Shown here piece by piece: positions 10,979-21,590 of a DNA stretch of 64,000 nt (position 1 is the stretch's first letter; each line of letters begins with the position of its first letter). A model generated the notes under the pieces. That model was not told where the DNA came from, made no database searches, and saw nothing but the letters and a program-made list of their open reading frames with translations. Source of the stretch: Chrysopilus asiliformis (taxonomy: Eukaryota > Arthropoda > Insecta > Diptera > Rhagionidae); contig OZ035960.1 in assembly GCA_964034945.1 (NCBI GenBank), positions 77,905,331-77,969,330 on the forward strand. Reading direction: 5' to 3'. The position numbers and the translations under genes were made by a program.

Positions 10979-13565
10979 AGGGCCAGTCGTTGATGACGAC
11001 ACACGACTATGGCTTTAATTAACCCTGTCGCCTTTTCATTACCGATAAAACCACGCATTTAAGATTTTTGGTAGACACCGGCGCCGTCGTTTCGGTGTTG
11101 CCAGCCTCCTTTCGACAGCGGCAGCAAGGGGAAACTGGAAATTTTTTGTACGCTGCGAATAATTCAAAAATAAAAATTTTTGGCGAAAAGGTTCTAACGT
11201 TGAATCTTGGTTTAAAACGATGTTTCAAATGGATATTTATAATAGCCGATGTTACTAAACCAATATTAGGTGCCGATTTTTTGAATCATTTCTCTTTGTT
11301 AGTTGACATTAGAAGACGGAGGCTTGTAGACAGCGGTACGCGAATTGAAATATTGGGACAGCTTAGCAAAAGTCCTTCTACAGGCCTCAGCACCATTGGT
11401 AACGATCTGTCATTTCACGTCTTGCTCAGCGAATATCACGCGACACGCGACGACACGCGACATCACGCGACAGTAGCTAAAAGCTCAGTTTGTACACCAT
11501 TCCGTCACTCATCACATTATGACAACCGATCCGCCGATTTTTTTCACGCCCCAGACGTCTACCGCCAGATAAATTCAAGGCAGCAAAAACTGAATTCGAA
11601 TTTATGTTAGAGCAAGGAATTTGCCGACCATCTAAAAGTCCTTGGGCAAGCTGCACATGGTACCGAAATCGAATGGAGACTGGCGCCCATGCGGTGATTC
11701 CGTTCCGGATAGGTATCCGATGCCGCACATTCACGATTTCACCAATTTCCTCGCTGGCAAACAAATTTTTTCAACGATCGATCTTAAAAGAGCATATCAT
11801 CAAATACCAATAGAACCTGCGGATGTTCCCAAAACAGCAATCACGACTCCTTTCGGGCTTCTCGAATTCGAACGAATGATTTTCGGATTACGAAACGCAG
11901 GTCAAACTTTCCAGCGATTTATAGACGAAACTCTGAAAGGTCTTGATTTCGCTTACGCTTACGTTGACGACATCCTAGTTGCTTCATTCGACGAAGCATA
12001 AGGAACATTTAAAACAAGTTCTAGACCGTTTGAGGAAATTCGGTGTCGTGATCAACCTTTCAAAATCCGTTTTCGGAGCACCGGAGGTCAAATTTTTGGG
12101 TCATCTCATCAACCGTCACGGGATTAAGCCACCGAAAGAGAAAATAGCAGTATTAAAAAACATGCAAGCACCAAAACTTGTTTGCGAATCACGACGATTC
12201 TTGGCAATGCTCAATTTTTTCCGTCGATTCATCCCACATGCCGCAAAAACACAGTTCCCTCTTCTAAAATACTTAAAAGGAAATAAGAAGAACGATAGAA
12301 GTAAGATCCAATGGGATCAGGCTTCGTTAAAAGCATTCGAAGATTGCAAAAATCTACTCAGCGATTCAACACTTCTCGTGCACCCCCAACACAACGCGCC
12401 CTTGGCGCTTATGGTGGATGCATCAGACGTAGCAGTCGGAGCAGTTCTGCAGCAGCATGTAGACAACGTTTGGCAACCCCTTGGATTTTTTTCACAAAAA
12501 CTATCACCGGCACAAACTCGCTACAGCACGTACGACAGGGAATTGCTTGCTGCCTACTCATCCGTCAGACATTTCCGCCATATGGTGGAAGGAAGAAGTT
12601 TCGTCATCTACACGGATCATCGTCCATTGGTAAAATCCGGACAAAACTTCACCTCAGCAAACTCGATACCTGGATTTTCTCAGCCAGTTCACTACGGACA
12701 TCCGCCATATACCCGGAGAGAAAAATATCGCCGCTGACACTTTTTCAAGAATCGACGAAATCACTCCTATCCGAACTATTAATTTCGAGGAGCTGGCAAA
12801 ATCTCAAAGCGCCGACGAAGATTTGAAACAGTTTCTAACATCTAAGAAAACAGGGTTAAATCTGAAGCTGTTCCCGGTTCCTAATTCTCCGGACTTAAAG
12901 GTTTATTGTGATATATCAAACAATTTAATCCGTCCTTTTCTTCCAGAACAGTTCCGCCGTATGTCCTTCGAAAGAGTCCATCATTTAGCTCACCCTGGCA
13001 TCAGAACAACCGTCAGATTGGTAAAAAGCAGATTTGTCTGGCCAAAAATGGCAAGCCACTGCTCTAGATGGGCAAAGTCTTGCATCGAATGTCAGAGGTC
13101 AAAGATTCACAAACACACCAGCTCACCACACAGCGTATTTCACCACCGAGTGTAAGGTTCGAGCACATCAACATCGACTTGATTGGTCCTTTACCCATCT
13201 GTCAAGGCTTCCGATACTACTTGACGTGCATCGATCGATTGTCGCGTTGGCCAGAGGCGTTTCCCATCGTTGATATCTCCGCGGAGACTGTTGCAGAAAC
13301 CTTAATTGCAGGCTCGATTTCGAGATACGGTACGCATTTGCGAATCACCACCGACCAAGGCCGTCAATTCGACTGCAAGCTGTTTAAGGAATTACTACAA
13401 TCCCTTGGCAGCCAGCATTTGAGAACAATAGCATATCACCCTCAGGCAAACGGGTTAATGGAGCGCTGGCATCGCTCGCTAAAGTCAGCCATCATGTGTT
13501 TCGAGACGGAAAATTGGGTAAACGTTGCGAAGCTCCCGGCGTTTTCCAGAATACCAATTGCGTAG
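10979..13565 (+). pseudogene. CsRn1-clade pol: protease, RT, RNase H, integrase, frame-broken
   Basis: Pieces follow in order. Protease has FLVDTGAVVSVLPASF at 11062-11110 and ILGADFL near 11270. Reverse transcriptase spans 11605-12250, with [15 protein letters not shown] and the active-site YVDDILVAS at 11960. RNase H (12400-12650) has LMVDASDVAVGAVLQQ and YTDHRPL. The integrase HHCC zinc finger is at 12990-13110 (HLAHPGIR, CIECQR). The catalytic core has [18 protein letters not shown] and [16 protein letters not shown], supplying the D, D and E. Frame changes occur near 11590-11640, 11990, 12640-12740 and 13080. Reading stops at 13565 shortly after the core, so the integrase C-terminus and 3' LTR are absent. 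The copy is inactive but its order and motifs are well kept. Confidence 0.9.
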
Positions 13566-13569
13566 CGAA

Positions 13570-14154
13570 TCGAATCGAACGCATTACGATTTTGCTCCTA
13601 ACTCCGTTTTCAAGAATAGAGGTGAATATGTAAGATTTTCTGCTTGAATTTCAAGCGGAAATCTTTTAATATATTTGGAAATTTTAATGTTCTATGAAAA
13701 TTATGTTTATGTAATCTTTACTAATTTCTATTTGAATTACGTGTTTATATAAAGAAATTTGGCTGAAGTCGATCAATCGCCAAAACCTTTTTTTTTTTTT
13801 ACAAAAAAAAAAGCATGAGAATAAATCGTGTGTGCGAGGTTCATTTAAAAAAAACTATGTTTTGCTCTGCTAGTCGTCTGAAAAAGAATGCTGTTCCTGT
13901 GATTTCTGTGCCAGCGGTTATTGATGTAAGATATTTAAGAATTTTTATTTTAAAAAATGCCATTAACTAACAAAATTTTTATCGCACTGACTGATGTGGC
14001 AGCACTGTATACGATACCCACACAAAATCAATTCTTATCTTCACAAAGAAAAGGAGGCAAGTAGAACAAAAGTTTCTTGTACTCTTCTAACCGTAAATGT
14101 CTTCTTAGCATTTTCCCATCTATAGTAGTTGTATTATTCTATGTCATAACATTA
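13570..14154. other. No supported gene
   Basis: AT-rich sequence with a T-run then A-run near 13790-13812. No LTR or coding motif recognised. Confidence 0.4.
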
Positions 14155-14640
14155 AAAAAAATAAAAACATAAAAGCTATAACTGCCAGGGGACAATCATC
14201 AAATACTCTATATGATGACAGATAAAATGTTTTTTTTTAGAAACATCCATTTGTATGGAAGAGGGGGAAAAGGAGTGGTCCGATTAGATTTTGATGCACG
14301 GTAGGGTTATGTAAACTCATATTCTAAACACATTTTATCTTTATAAATTTTTCGATGTGATGCACAATTTTCGAGAAAACAGGAAAAAAAGTATTCCATT
14401 TGTACGGGAGCGGTCTGATTGGATTTTAATGTATGAATGTGTTTTCGAGAAAAATGCAAAAAACTGTTTCGAGAAAAATGCAAAAAACTGTTTCGTTTGC
14501 ATGGGGGAGGGGAAGGAATGGTCCAATTTTTCCCGTTCAAGAACTTAGCCTAGCCATTTACGAGAAACGTAACTATACAAAATTTCAAGTCTATAGCTCA
14601 ATCCTTTCGATAGTTACGGTGTTCACCAATTTGATATCTT
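14155..14640 (-). mobile_element. Helentron-like family, subfamily 2 fragment
   Basis: This reverse-oriented relative of the Helentron-like copies keeps ACATAAAAGCTATAACTGCC at one end and the text for CATGGGGGAGG, GGTCCAATTTT, CGAGAAACGTAACTATAC and TTTCAAGTCTATAGCTCAA. It resembles 47596-48090 and 60923-61574. The GTCY microsatellite end is missing. Confidence 0.6.
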
Positions 14641-14679
14641 AAAGGTAAAAAAAACTTAATCACGAACTTTTTAAGTGAA

Positions 14680-15094
14680 ATCTCAGAAAATCAGAACAAC
14701 AATCAATCGATCAATAATCTAACAGGTGATGCAACGGTACACTCCAAAGAAGAACAACCACTGGATCACATACCAATTAAAGAAACCATAATACAAAACT
14801 CAACTAATTTTGACAAATGACGCAGACCAAGAAATCGAAGTACTACACAGTAGACGGATAATTTACATTGACATGACTAAAAGTAAAGAATACTGGATAG
14901 ACTTGGTAGAGGATTTATAAAACCAGATCGAACCGGAATTTACACTAAGTTATCATATCATGAATTTAATAAAATTTAATAAATATTAATAAAACTCTTC
15001 AGCCAAAACAAAGAAATAAAGTTTATCAAAGCAACACTAAGATCCAAAAGAATTAAAACATTAGAAGAAGCTCATAGACATTTTAATGTATGTA
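14680..15094 (+). pseudogene. Errantivirus pol ruin, RNase H to integrase linker
   Basis: Several frames carry linker-type text of a gypsy/errantivirus pol, including DHIPIKETIIQNSTNF, GRGFIKPDRTGIYTKLSY and KRIKTLEEAHRHFN, which precede the integrase zinc finger in this group. Stops and frameshifts break it. A mariner starting at 15095 interrupts it, and the continuation is at 16297. Confidence 0.6.
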
Positions 15095-16296
15095 CAGGGT
15101 GTACCACAATAGGTGTCCCTATTTTTTGCAAGTAATTGGTACCCGAATATTAGTTTCATTCTAATAACAATTGTTTGTATTTTCAAGTGTTGCAATCACA
15201 CGGTTAATTACCGCAATAAGAATTATAGGTTCATTCTCTTTTAAATTTTTAAAAGCCATGGATGCTGTACGGGAGCTAATCGAGAAATTGCATTTGCAGA
15301 ATTTAAGACCGTGTCAGATTTTCAAACGAGTAAAACAGTTCGGTGTGAGTCAAAAATTTGTGTCTCGCGTTTTCAAGCGGTACAGGGAGACCGGAAGAAC
15401 TGGGATCAGTCATCGTGGTGGCGCCAAAAAAAACGTTAGGACGAACAAGGTAATCAAATACGTCAAAGAACGGATAAGGCGCAATCCGGCTCGATCTGGT
15501 CGCGCATTAGCAAAACAGATGAAAATATCGACATCATCGATGAAACGAATTCTGAAAAAGGATTTGAAATTGAAAGCCTATAAGAAACAGCGTGTTCATG
15601 GTTTAACGGGTCGCCAAAAACAAGCCAGAGTCCAAAAGAGCAAGAAGCTTTTGCGTAGGCACGCTGACATCTTGTTTTCCGACGAGAAATTGTTTTTCCT
15701 TCAGGATAGCCACAACCAACATAATGACCGTGTGTATGCTGAAGCTCTAGCTGATATCCCAACAGATAAATTAGCCGTAGAACGATATGAGAACGTATTA
15801 AAAATTATGGTTTGGGGTGCAGTTTCACGAAAAGGGATAGTTCCACTCCTTTTCGTTGATCCTGGCGTAAAAATCAACACGGAGTACTACATCGAGGAGG
15901 TTTTGAGCAAGCACTTAGTTCCTTATGCCTCTCAGGTTTTTGGAAGCCAGCCATTTTGCTTTCAACAGGATTCAGCACCAGCGCATAAAGCGAAGAAGAC
16001 GCAAGCCTGGTGCACAGAAAATTTACCAGACTTCATTTCAAGTAAAGAATGGCCAGCAGCATCACCAGATCTGAATCCGTTGGGCTTCTTCGTGTGGGGA
16101 TATATGCTTGAAAGGATTGGGAGCACCTTCAGAAAGCCGTACGTGCCAGTTGCTATGGATTTTTTAAATATTTGCGCCGAGTTGTCAAGGAAAAAGGGGA
16201 GCGGTTTCAACTAGATTAAAATTTTCTAACGTTTATAATTTATTTAAAATAAATTAGTTTTTGAATTCAATAGAAAGATTTGGTTTTACCACCCTG
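15095..16296 (+). mobile_element. Complete mariner-group (DD37D) element, 1202 bp
   Basis: The ends are CAGGGTGTACCACAATAGG on the left and, reading in from the right, CAGGGTGGTAAAACCAAATC. They are flanked by TA at 15093-15094 and 16297-16298, the usual target duplication. The length is typical for mariners. It sits inside the errantivirus ruin and holds one long transposase frame. Confidence 0.9.
15258..16214 (+). CDS. Mariner-group transposase, likely inactive
   Basis: This 318-residue frame is read from MDAVRELIEKL, which has the best-placed ATG. The frame extends 29 codons upstream without support. An N-terminal paired-type helix-turn-helix region (residues about 1-110) includes NLRPCQIFKRVKQFG and SGRALAKQMKIS. 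The DDE/D domain follows with LFSDEKLFF, VWGAVSRKG, FQQDSAPAHKAK and ASPDLNPLGFF. In its sibling at 9161-9832 the last motif is NPLDFF, so here the third catalytic aspartate has become glycine. The spacing of 37 residues marks DD37D (maT/ITmD37D-like). The C-terminus is also frameshifted: the family ending (KEKGERFQLD) is readable one frame over, up to 16217. Cut-and-paste activity is therefore unlikely. Confidence 0.9.
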   Translation: MDAVRELIEKLHLQNLRPCQIFKRVKQFGVSQKFVSRVFKRYRETGRTGISHRGGAKKNVRTNKVIKYVKERIRRNPARSGRALAKQMKISTSSMKRILKKDLKLKAYKKQRVHGLTGRQKQARVQKSKKLLRRHADILFSDEKLFFLQDSHNQHNDRVYAEALADIPTDKLAVERYENVLKIMVWGAVSRKGIVPLLFVDPGVKINTEYYIEEVLSKHLVPYASQVFGSQPFCFQQDSAPAHKAKKTQAWCTENLPDFISSKEWPAASPDLNPLGFFVWGYMLERIGSTFRKPYVPVAMDFLNICAELSRKKGSGFN

Positions 16297-16298
16297 TA

Positions 16299-16720
16299 TA
16301 TCAATGTACTACACACAAGAAAGCCTTCACAGCGGTTTTATTGAAGCAAATGATAGTCTCAAGAATAAAATATACTACCCGAGTCCAAAATTTTAAATAA
16401 TTGTAAAACATGTCTGGAAACAAAATGTGAGATAAAACCAACAAAACTAAGATACAAAGTAATTGAAACACCCAAAATACCAAACGAGGTAGTACACATC
16501 GGCACATTAATAGACAAATTAACGAAATAAGCATATATTTATCATCGCCCCAACCGAAATTTGATAAAAAGATAGAAACACTGGAAGAATATTTTACGAA
16601 CGGAACACACATACAGGTAATAGGAATGTTGAAATGTTTAGATTCCATTCCACCTTATAAGAAAAATTAATTACATTAAGGAAATCGGAATTAGCGTTAG
16701 TTAGATTGAAACAAACAAAT
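16299..16720 (+). pseudogene. Errantivirus integrase remnant
   Basis: Just after the mariner, a C-x2-C piece is readable: CKTCLETKC, then KLRYKVIETPKIPNEVVHIG. This is the end of the integrase zinc finger and the entry to its core in gypsy-group elements. The core is badly shortened. A C-terminal tail piece (NRKHPINIKRPRLFADV) appears at 16715-16770. Several stops are present, so no function remains. Confidence 0.65.
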
Positions 16721-16950
16721 AGGAAACATCCAATAAATATAAAACGACCACGTTTATTTGCAGATGTCAATTTTAGCAGCTCTAACGACACTGACAGCAC
16801 CGCAACCAACCACAGCAACATTGACAATCAACTCACTAACGACGAATAACGGATACGCCATCATTAACATGGGACAGACAGAAATAGTTCATGAGACAAA
16901 GACTATACTCCATATTATAAATATTTATAAAGGAACTAAAACAAATAGTA

Positions 16951-18098
16951 GGGTAGGACCGGGCCAGTTGAATTACTTTTTAGAATTTATGTTGTAGCAC
17001 GCACATAAAGTCACATATCGCTCCAATGGTTAAGCCATTCGATAGAGGGATTCCTTGACTACATTTCATAGAAGAAATTTTTTTTAAATGTTTTATTAAC
17101 TGCCCTCCAGCTCAATTTAAAGGGTAATTCAACATGCCCGCCGATTTGCAAGTGGTGCGGGTAAGTTGAATAATTGTAAGTTTTCATACTTAAGAATGAA
17201 AAAACGTTATTTCTTAAGAAAAAAAAAAGAATGAAATAAAGTATTCTATTAAGCAAAAAAATTTTGATATACATTATATAATGTAAATATGAAAAAAAAT
17301 GAAATTTACATTTTAGTTAATCGCTTATTTGGTTTATTTAGTTGACCAATTTTTGATTGTTTTCCTGCTGCGTTTTTATAAAAAATGTAAAAAATCATCA
17401 AGAAACAAACAAAAATTGATAAAAGAACAAAGGAAATGTGAAACCAATGTCAAAAAACCAAAAAATACGTAAGAAAAAAATGATTCAACTTGCCCGCCAA
17501 GCCGTTATTCAACTTACCCGCAATCCACTTTTTTGATATTTTCTTTTAGAACAATCACAGAAACAATAAATTTGAATGTCCCACGAGGTTTTTTTTATTC
17601 TAGAGGTGTTGCACAACACTTTTAACACGTTGACTGCCAGACCAATTTTGCAAAAATGTAAGGGAGATGCCAATACATGTAGACGTATGTAGAATGTACG
17701 TATGGATGAATGTATGTATGTATGCATGTAGATTGTAGACTCAGCTATCGAAAATAATAGCCTTGGCCGCTCATGAATCATAGTGCTAATTTTCACTGGC
17801 TATCAAAAATGATAGCCATGGCAGTCAATGTGTTAATACAAAAAATTTCCAGATTGACAAAAATTTGTATGAGAAATGGGTAAATCACTGTATAGTCTAA
17901 TATTTACTTTTAGAGCCAAAAACACACATATTCCTGTCACTTACGATATAAATAAGGTATCACTGTCAAAATTTTATGCCAAGTAGAGGGCATCAGTACT
18001 AACAATATACTAAAATTTCAAAAAAATTGAATGAGTAGTTTTTTTAAATTTTGCAATAATTCAACATGCCCGGTAATTCAACATGCCCGCTCCTACCC
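16951..18098. mobile_element. TA-flanked DNA element with iterated TTGAATTAC/GCCCG motif
   Basis: The ends read GGGTAGGACCGGGCCAGTTG on the left and, inwards from the right, GGGTAGGAGCGGGCATGTTG. TA lies on both sides (16949-16950 and 18099-18100). The terminal motif CGGGCATGTTGAATTA recurs inside in both orientations: near 17128 (TAATTCAACATGCCCGCCG), near 17482-17520 (two copies) and two adjacent copies near 18058-18092. It has no transposase. It parallels the element at 3419-4374 and lies in the errantivirus env ruin. Confidence 0.75.
17626..17832. mobile_element. piggyBac-like MITE, 207 bp
   Basis: It is flanked by TTAA at 17622-17625 and 17833-17836. The inverted ends are CACGTTGACTGCCA on the left and CACATTGACTGCCA read in from the right. 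TTAA duplication with short C-starting TIRs is the piggyBac hallmark. Inside are two GGCTATC...GATAGCC hairpins and a (GTAT/GATG)-rich stretch. It is nested in the element 16951-18098. Confidence 0.8.
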
Positions 18099-18460
18099 TA
18101 TTGAGGAAAATATTGAAAATTTAAAAATTAAGGACGATAGGATAGTAACGAAATAAATCGAAACTCTTTACGCGGAAATTTCAGCAATAGAACCGGGCAC
18201 GCAGCCATGACAAAAAAGGGGCTTAGTAGGAAGAGTACAAAAATGGTTGTTCGGAACGATGCACGACAGTGACCGTGAAGAAACTAAAAATCATTTAAAA
18301 GCGACAGAACAAAATACGAAAGAAGTAATAGGCAGTTTAAATAGGCAAATATAAATTAATTACCATCTTAACGAAGTATAACTTATTTAAAAGAAATTGC
18401 TAAATCGTTTGTGGTAGCTTCAATTCTCTCACTAGGTTGTGTAAGTAGCTGTGAAGGGTA

Positions 18461-18835
18461 ATGTCTATACACAAACGCGATACCGCTCACACTGCCATTG
18501 CACGAACATTAGGTGCAAGTAAAAAGACCGATTACGATCACAGTGACGTCGAGTCTTATTTGTCTCTATTAAAGGAACAATGGGCTGTATTCACTATGGC
18601 GCATGATTTAGTACTTGATTCTTGTTGTGTGGCAAAGGACCAAGAAAACGAAATACCAACAAGCCGAAGAATGGTATAGAAGTGCTCTGTAAAATCTTAA
18701 CCGGATATTGAATCGTTTAATATCAGTATTCGAAAGCTCTAGTGAGCAACGACCAGGAACGCGCGGTTCCACTACAGCGGCGGCAGCGCGATATCGTGAG
18801 CCGCGGTCAGAAGTGAAATTACCTCGTATTGACAT
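18461..18835 (+). pseudogene. BEL/Pao gag, N-terminal part
   Basis: One frame reads TLGASKKTDYDHSDVESYL and LLKEQWAVFTMAHDLVLDS. After a frameshift come ENEYQQAEEWYRSA-type text and then SEVKLPRIDIP (near 18810-18840). The last motif is the signature in the middle of BEL/Pao and related insect gag proteins, where it is normally followed by a PxFxGxxxxW segment. That segment follows at 19652, beyond an 816-bp insertion. Frameshifts already existed besides the insertion. No LTR was identified. Confidence 0.7.
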
Positions 18836-19651
18836 CCCAGTGAAAGGTGTCTTCAATACGTCTTTAAAGACGTCTTCAATACCAGTCTTGAAGACAAAGT
18901 AAAGACACTCGCAAGACCAACGCCCAGAGCATGTCTATGTCTGTCTTAAAGACATGTCTGAAAGTATGTCTTCATTAGTACTAAATCCGGAAAACAGATG
19001 GCGCTGATGGGGTTTTTTTTCGCGCGCCTACACAGCGACTTAATTTTAACTTCAAGAGCTCCATTTCATCAGATATTGTAGACTGAATATCCTCGTCATC
19101 GTCTTCAAGCTCTGCAAAGTCTGGGTCTTCCACAAAAAAGCTTTCATTTTCTCCTAATATAAGTGTATCCTCGCAGATCTCTTCGCAAATAAAATCAATT
19201 ATGGGGACTTCTTCCTGATTCGAAGAAGAGGAATTTACATTATAATTGGCCATTGCCTCTGACCGAAGATTAGCGGCAAAAGCAGAAATAATTCGCTTTT
19301 CTTGCCTTGTTGACAAATTTTTCATAATAGAAAAAAATCAAATGTCACCAAATATATTTACAAAACCTTAATACAACACGTCTTTAATAATTTAGATAAA
19401 TAAAACGAGAAACACCAAACACTGAATAAAAGAGCCAAAATTAAAAAATCTCGGGCGGAACGGAATTCTTTTCTGACAGCTACTTTCACAGTCAAAACAC
19501 GTTGCCAGAGTTTTATATGCCTATCGCTAGATGTTTTCACGTCGTTGCCCCGATTTGTTTTATGTTTCCTTCTAACATATTGATTTTCGTATGTACTTCT
19601 CGTTGAAGACCATCTACAAGTCATGTCTTTAAAGACAGCTTTTTCACTGGG
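18836..19651. mobile_element. 816-bp DNA transposon with GTCTTTAAAGAC palindromes
   Basis: The inverted ends are CCCAGTGAAA and TTTCACTGGG, with AT on both sides (18834-18835 and 19652-19653). It lies exactly within a conserved gag motif, and removing it leaves the flanks contiguous. Subterminal palindromes GTCTTTAAAGAC, GTCTTGAAGAC and GTCTTAAAGAC occur at 18855-18960 and again at 19624-19636. Such arrays usually bind the transposase. The superfamily is unassigned because a 2-bp AT duplication with these ends does not match a family I recognise. It carries one minus-strand ORF. Confidence 0.75.
18981..19325 (-). CDS. Acidic 114-aa protein of unknown function in the 816-bp element
   Basis: The frame starts MKNLSTRQEKRIISAFAANL. 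It continues with a serine/asparagine run and a very acidic stretch (SFFVEDPDFAELEDDDEDIQ), and ends with a basic LKLKLSRCVGARKKTPSAP tail. I recognise no catalytic motif. The N-terminal helix with RQEKRIISAFAANLRSEAMA could be the start of a longer transposase or an accessory protein whose remainder was deleted. It is entirely inside the transposon, so it is unlikely to be a host gene. Confidence 0.45.
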   Translation of the reverse strand: MKNLSTRQEKRIISAFAANLRSEAMANYNVNSSSSNQEEVPIIDFICEEICEDTLILGENESFFVEDPDFAELEDDDEDIQSTISDEMELLKLKLSRCVGARKKTPSAPSVFRI

Positions 19652-19800
19652 ATTCCATCATTTGATGGAACAGTGAAGGAGTGGATGCCTTTCGCGATTT
19701 GTTTACATCGTTAATAGTGAATAATATCTCATTGTCAGGAAGTCAAAAACTACACTATTTATGAAATGGGTTGAAAAGAGTTGAAACGGCTCATATATGG
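19652..19800 (+). pseudogene. BEL/Pao gag, continuation after the insertion
   Basis: It reads IPSFDGTVKEWMPF and then, one frame over, FRDLFTSLIVNNISLSGSQK. This is the PxFDGxxxEWxxFRDxF segment that follows KLPRI in BEL/Pao gag. A frameshift lies between the two pieces, and the text decays after about 19800. Confidence 0.7.
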
Positions 19801-20039
19801 TATATCGATCAAGACTATTTTATATAAGTTAATAATTTACATTCGAGGAATTTGTCATAATTCCATATCAGCGTAAATATTCAACCATTTAATTCAGTAA
19901 ATTATTGATGATTCCCCTTTATACGAAAATCTAAAAAGAAATTATTTCCTCACTTAAGTAAGTTTCTCGTCTGCCGAGGTTACAGAAGAATGGGAGAGAT
20001 TACACTATCCAAGAAAATGCACTACTTTGCGACAATGCC

Positions 20040-20545
20040 AGAATCGATAATATTGAAAATAGTCGAGAACTGCTTGTGTTAGAATTTTAAGATTCGAAAC
20101 GGGAAGTCCTGTTTTTGTGTTATCCACAAATACCCTCTTTCCAATTTTTTCTCGAAAAACTGACTTTTGGGGGTTTCCGGGCTCGCTAAACACGGATCTG
20201 ATGTTGGAATTTCGTAATTCGAAACGGAAGGTCCTGTAAAAAAAACTCAAATATCCTTTTTCCAATTTTTTTTCCAAAAAACTGAAACTAGGAGTTCTCG
20301 CGACAGCTGATCTCGACTCGAGTGTTAAAATTTCAAAACTCTAAATCAAAGGTCCTGTAAGGATAACACAAATATACTGTTTCACATTTTTTCTTCGAAA
20401 AACTGGCATTAAGAGATTTGCGGGCTAGTTGATCACGCATCTGGTGTTAGAATTTCAAAATTCGAGACGAAAAGTCTGTAGGGACAACACAAATATCCTT
20501 TTTCCCTTATTTTCTACGACTAGGCACTAGGGGATTTTGAAAACA
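20040..20545 (-). repeat. Tandem minisatellite of about 125 bp, family B
   Basis: About four degenerate units are present, each with TTAGAATTTCAAAATTCGAA, a GGTCCTGTAAGGATAACAC-type box, TTTTTCCAATTTTTTCTCGA and GGGGGTTTCCGGGCTCGCT-type text. The same unit occurs at 29105-29440, 30290-30590 and 46470-46640. It is non-coding. Confidence 0.7.
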
Positions 20546-20549
20546 ATTT

Positions 20550-21590
20550 TTTTTCTAAATTTTAAAGCTGGTTCTTTATTTTTGGTGCAAAAAAACTTAT
20601 GCAAGAAACTTTAATAAGTTTAGAAAGTAAGTATATAAAAACAGCAAATCAAATACTTCACTCTACAAATTAAGTAGTTCCCCTAGTAGACCGTTCATGA
20701 CTACTTCATCGATATATGCCCAAGTTTTTCCCACAATACGCATTTTATCAATGAGTATTTCGATTAGCTCTGGATGAGCCTCCAGTTCTTTCTAAATACA
20801 ACTGAAATACCATTTTATGTGCGTTTTTCCTTTGACAGTGTAGAGAACTGATGAGCAAAATTTACTAGGGATGTGTGTAGTAAAAATTTGTAAGATCACT
20901 TTCCACCAGTAAACCTCATCCGATTTGGATACGGTTTTTTGCAGTTGAAAGCACATTATCGTCCCATAGAATTCCAGGGAAGGCGATTTTGAAAAATTCG
21001 AATTAGTCATGCAATTCAATCGCATTATTAAAATTGTCTCCAATTGGATTTTAATGTATAGGAAAGTTATGTAGACTTATATTCTAAACCTTTTTTGTAA
21101 ACAAAACAAGTTTTGAAAAAATTAACTCTTTTCGAGAAAATTGCAAAAATCTTTTCCATTTGTATGGGAGAGCGGGTGATTTAATTTTCCTGATTTTCGG
21201 ACGGATTTTAACTTTAGGGAAAAACATGTTCTATGTTGAATTTCAACTTGTTGATTTTTTGGAAAACGTACACTGTTCCAACGCGCGTCGCTGGGCCTTC
21301 ATATTTTGCTGGTAGATTGCGGAGATATAGTCTTTCCAAAACATGTTTAGAATTGAATTGCTCCGCCCTAGCCCCGCAGTGGCATCCCATAGTTTTTTCT
21401 AAAAAAAAAACCAAACTGCTACAAAACCATTATCTTTCAACCGATTACAAAACCGTAAACGTGAAAAGATTCTTCTGGAGAATATTTTGCCATAAATACA
21501 CCTACACCTGCGCCACCAAAAATTTCTCAAATGTAGCATTCTGTGGCTCTTAAAATGCGTTTTGGACGATTTTCATATTTTGGGGGTCGG
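20550..21590. other. Repeat debris, no gene
   Basis: The segment 21010-21250 resembles Helentron-like subfamily 2 (CAATTGGATTTTAATGTATA, CATTTGTATGGGAGAG). Its end resembles 26340-26480 (TTTAACTTTAGGGAAAAAC against TTTAACTTTTGATAAAAGC). The rest is unassigned. Confidence 0.4.

Larger units (their letters stand above)
16762..18352 (+). pseudogene. Errantivirus envelope gene ruin, interrupted
   Basis: The first piece (16762-16950) encodes a hydrophobic start followed by a segment with NGYAIINMGQTEIVHETKT, as at the N-terminus of insect errantivirus envelope proteins. A TA-flanked element (16951-18098) interrupts it. The second piece (18100-18352) contains an EENIEN-type helix, then a KKG cleavage and fusion-peptide-like position followed by WLFGTMHDSD. 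The envelope protein would mediate membrane fusion in intact relatives. This copy has internal stops, a large insertion and no transmembrane C-terminus, so it is dead. The identification rests on motif order next to integrase. Confidence 0.65.
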
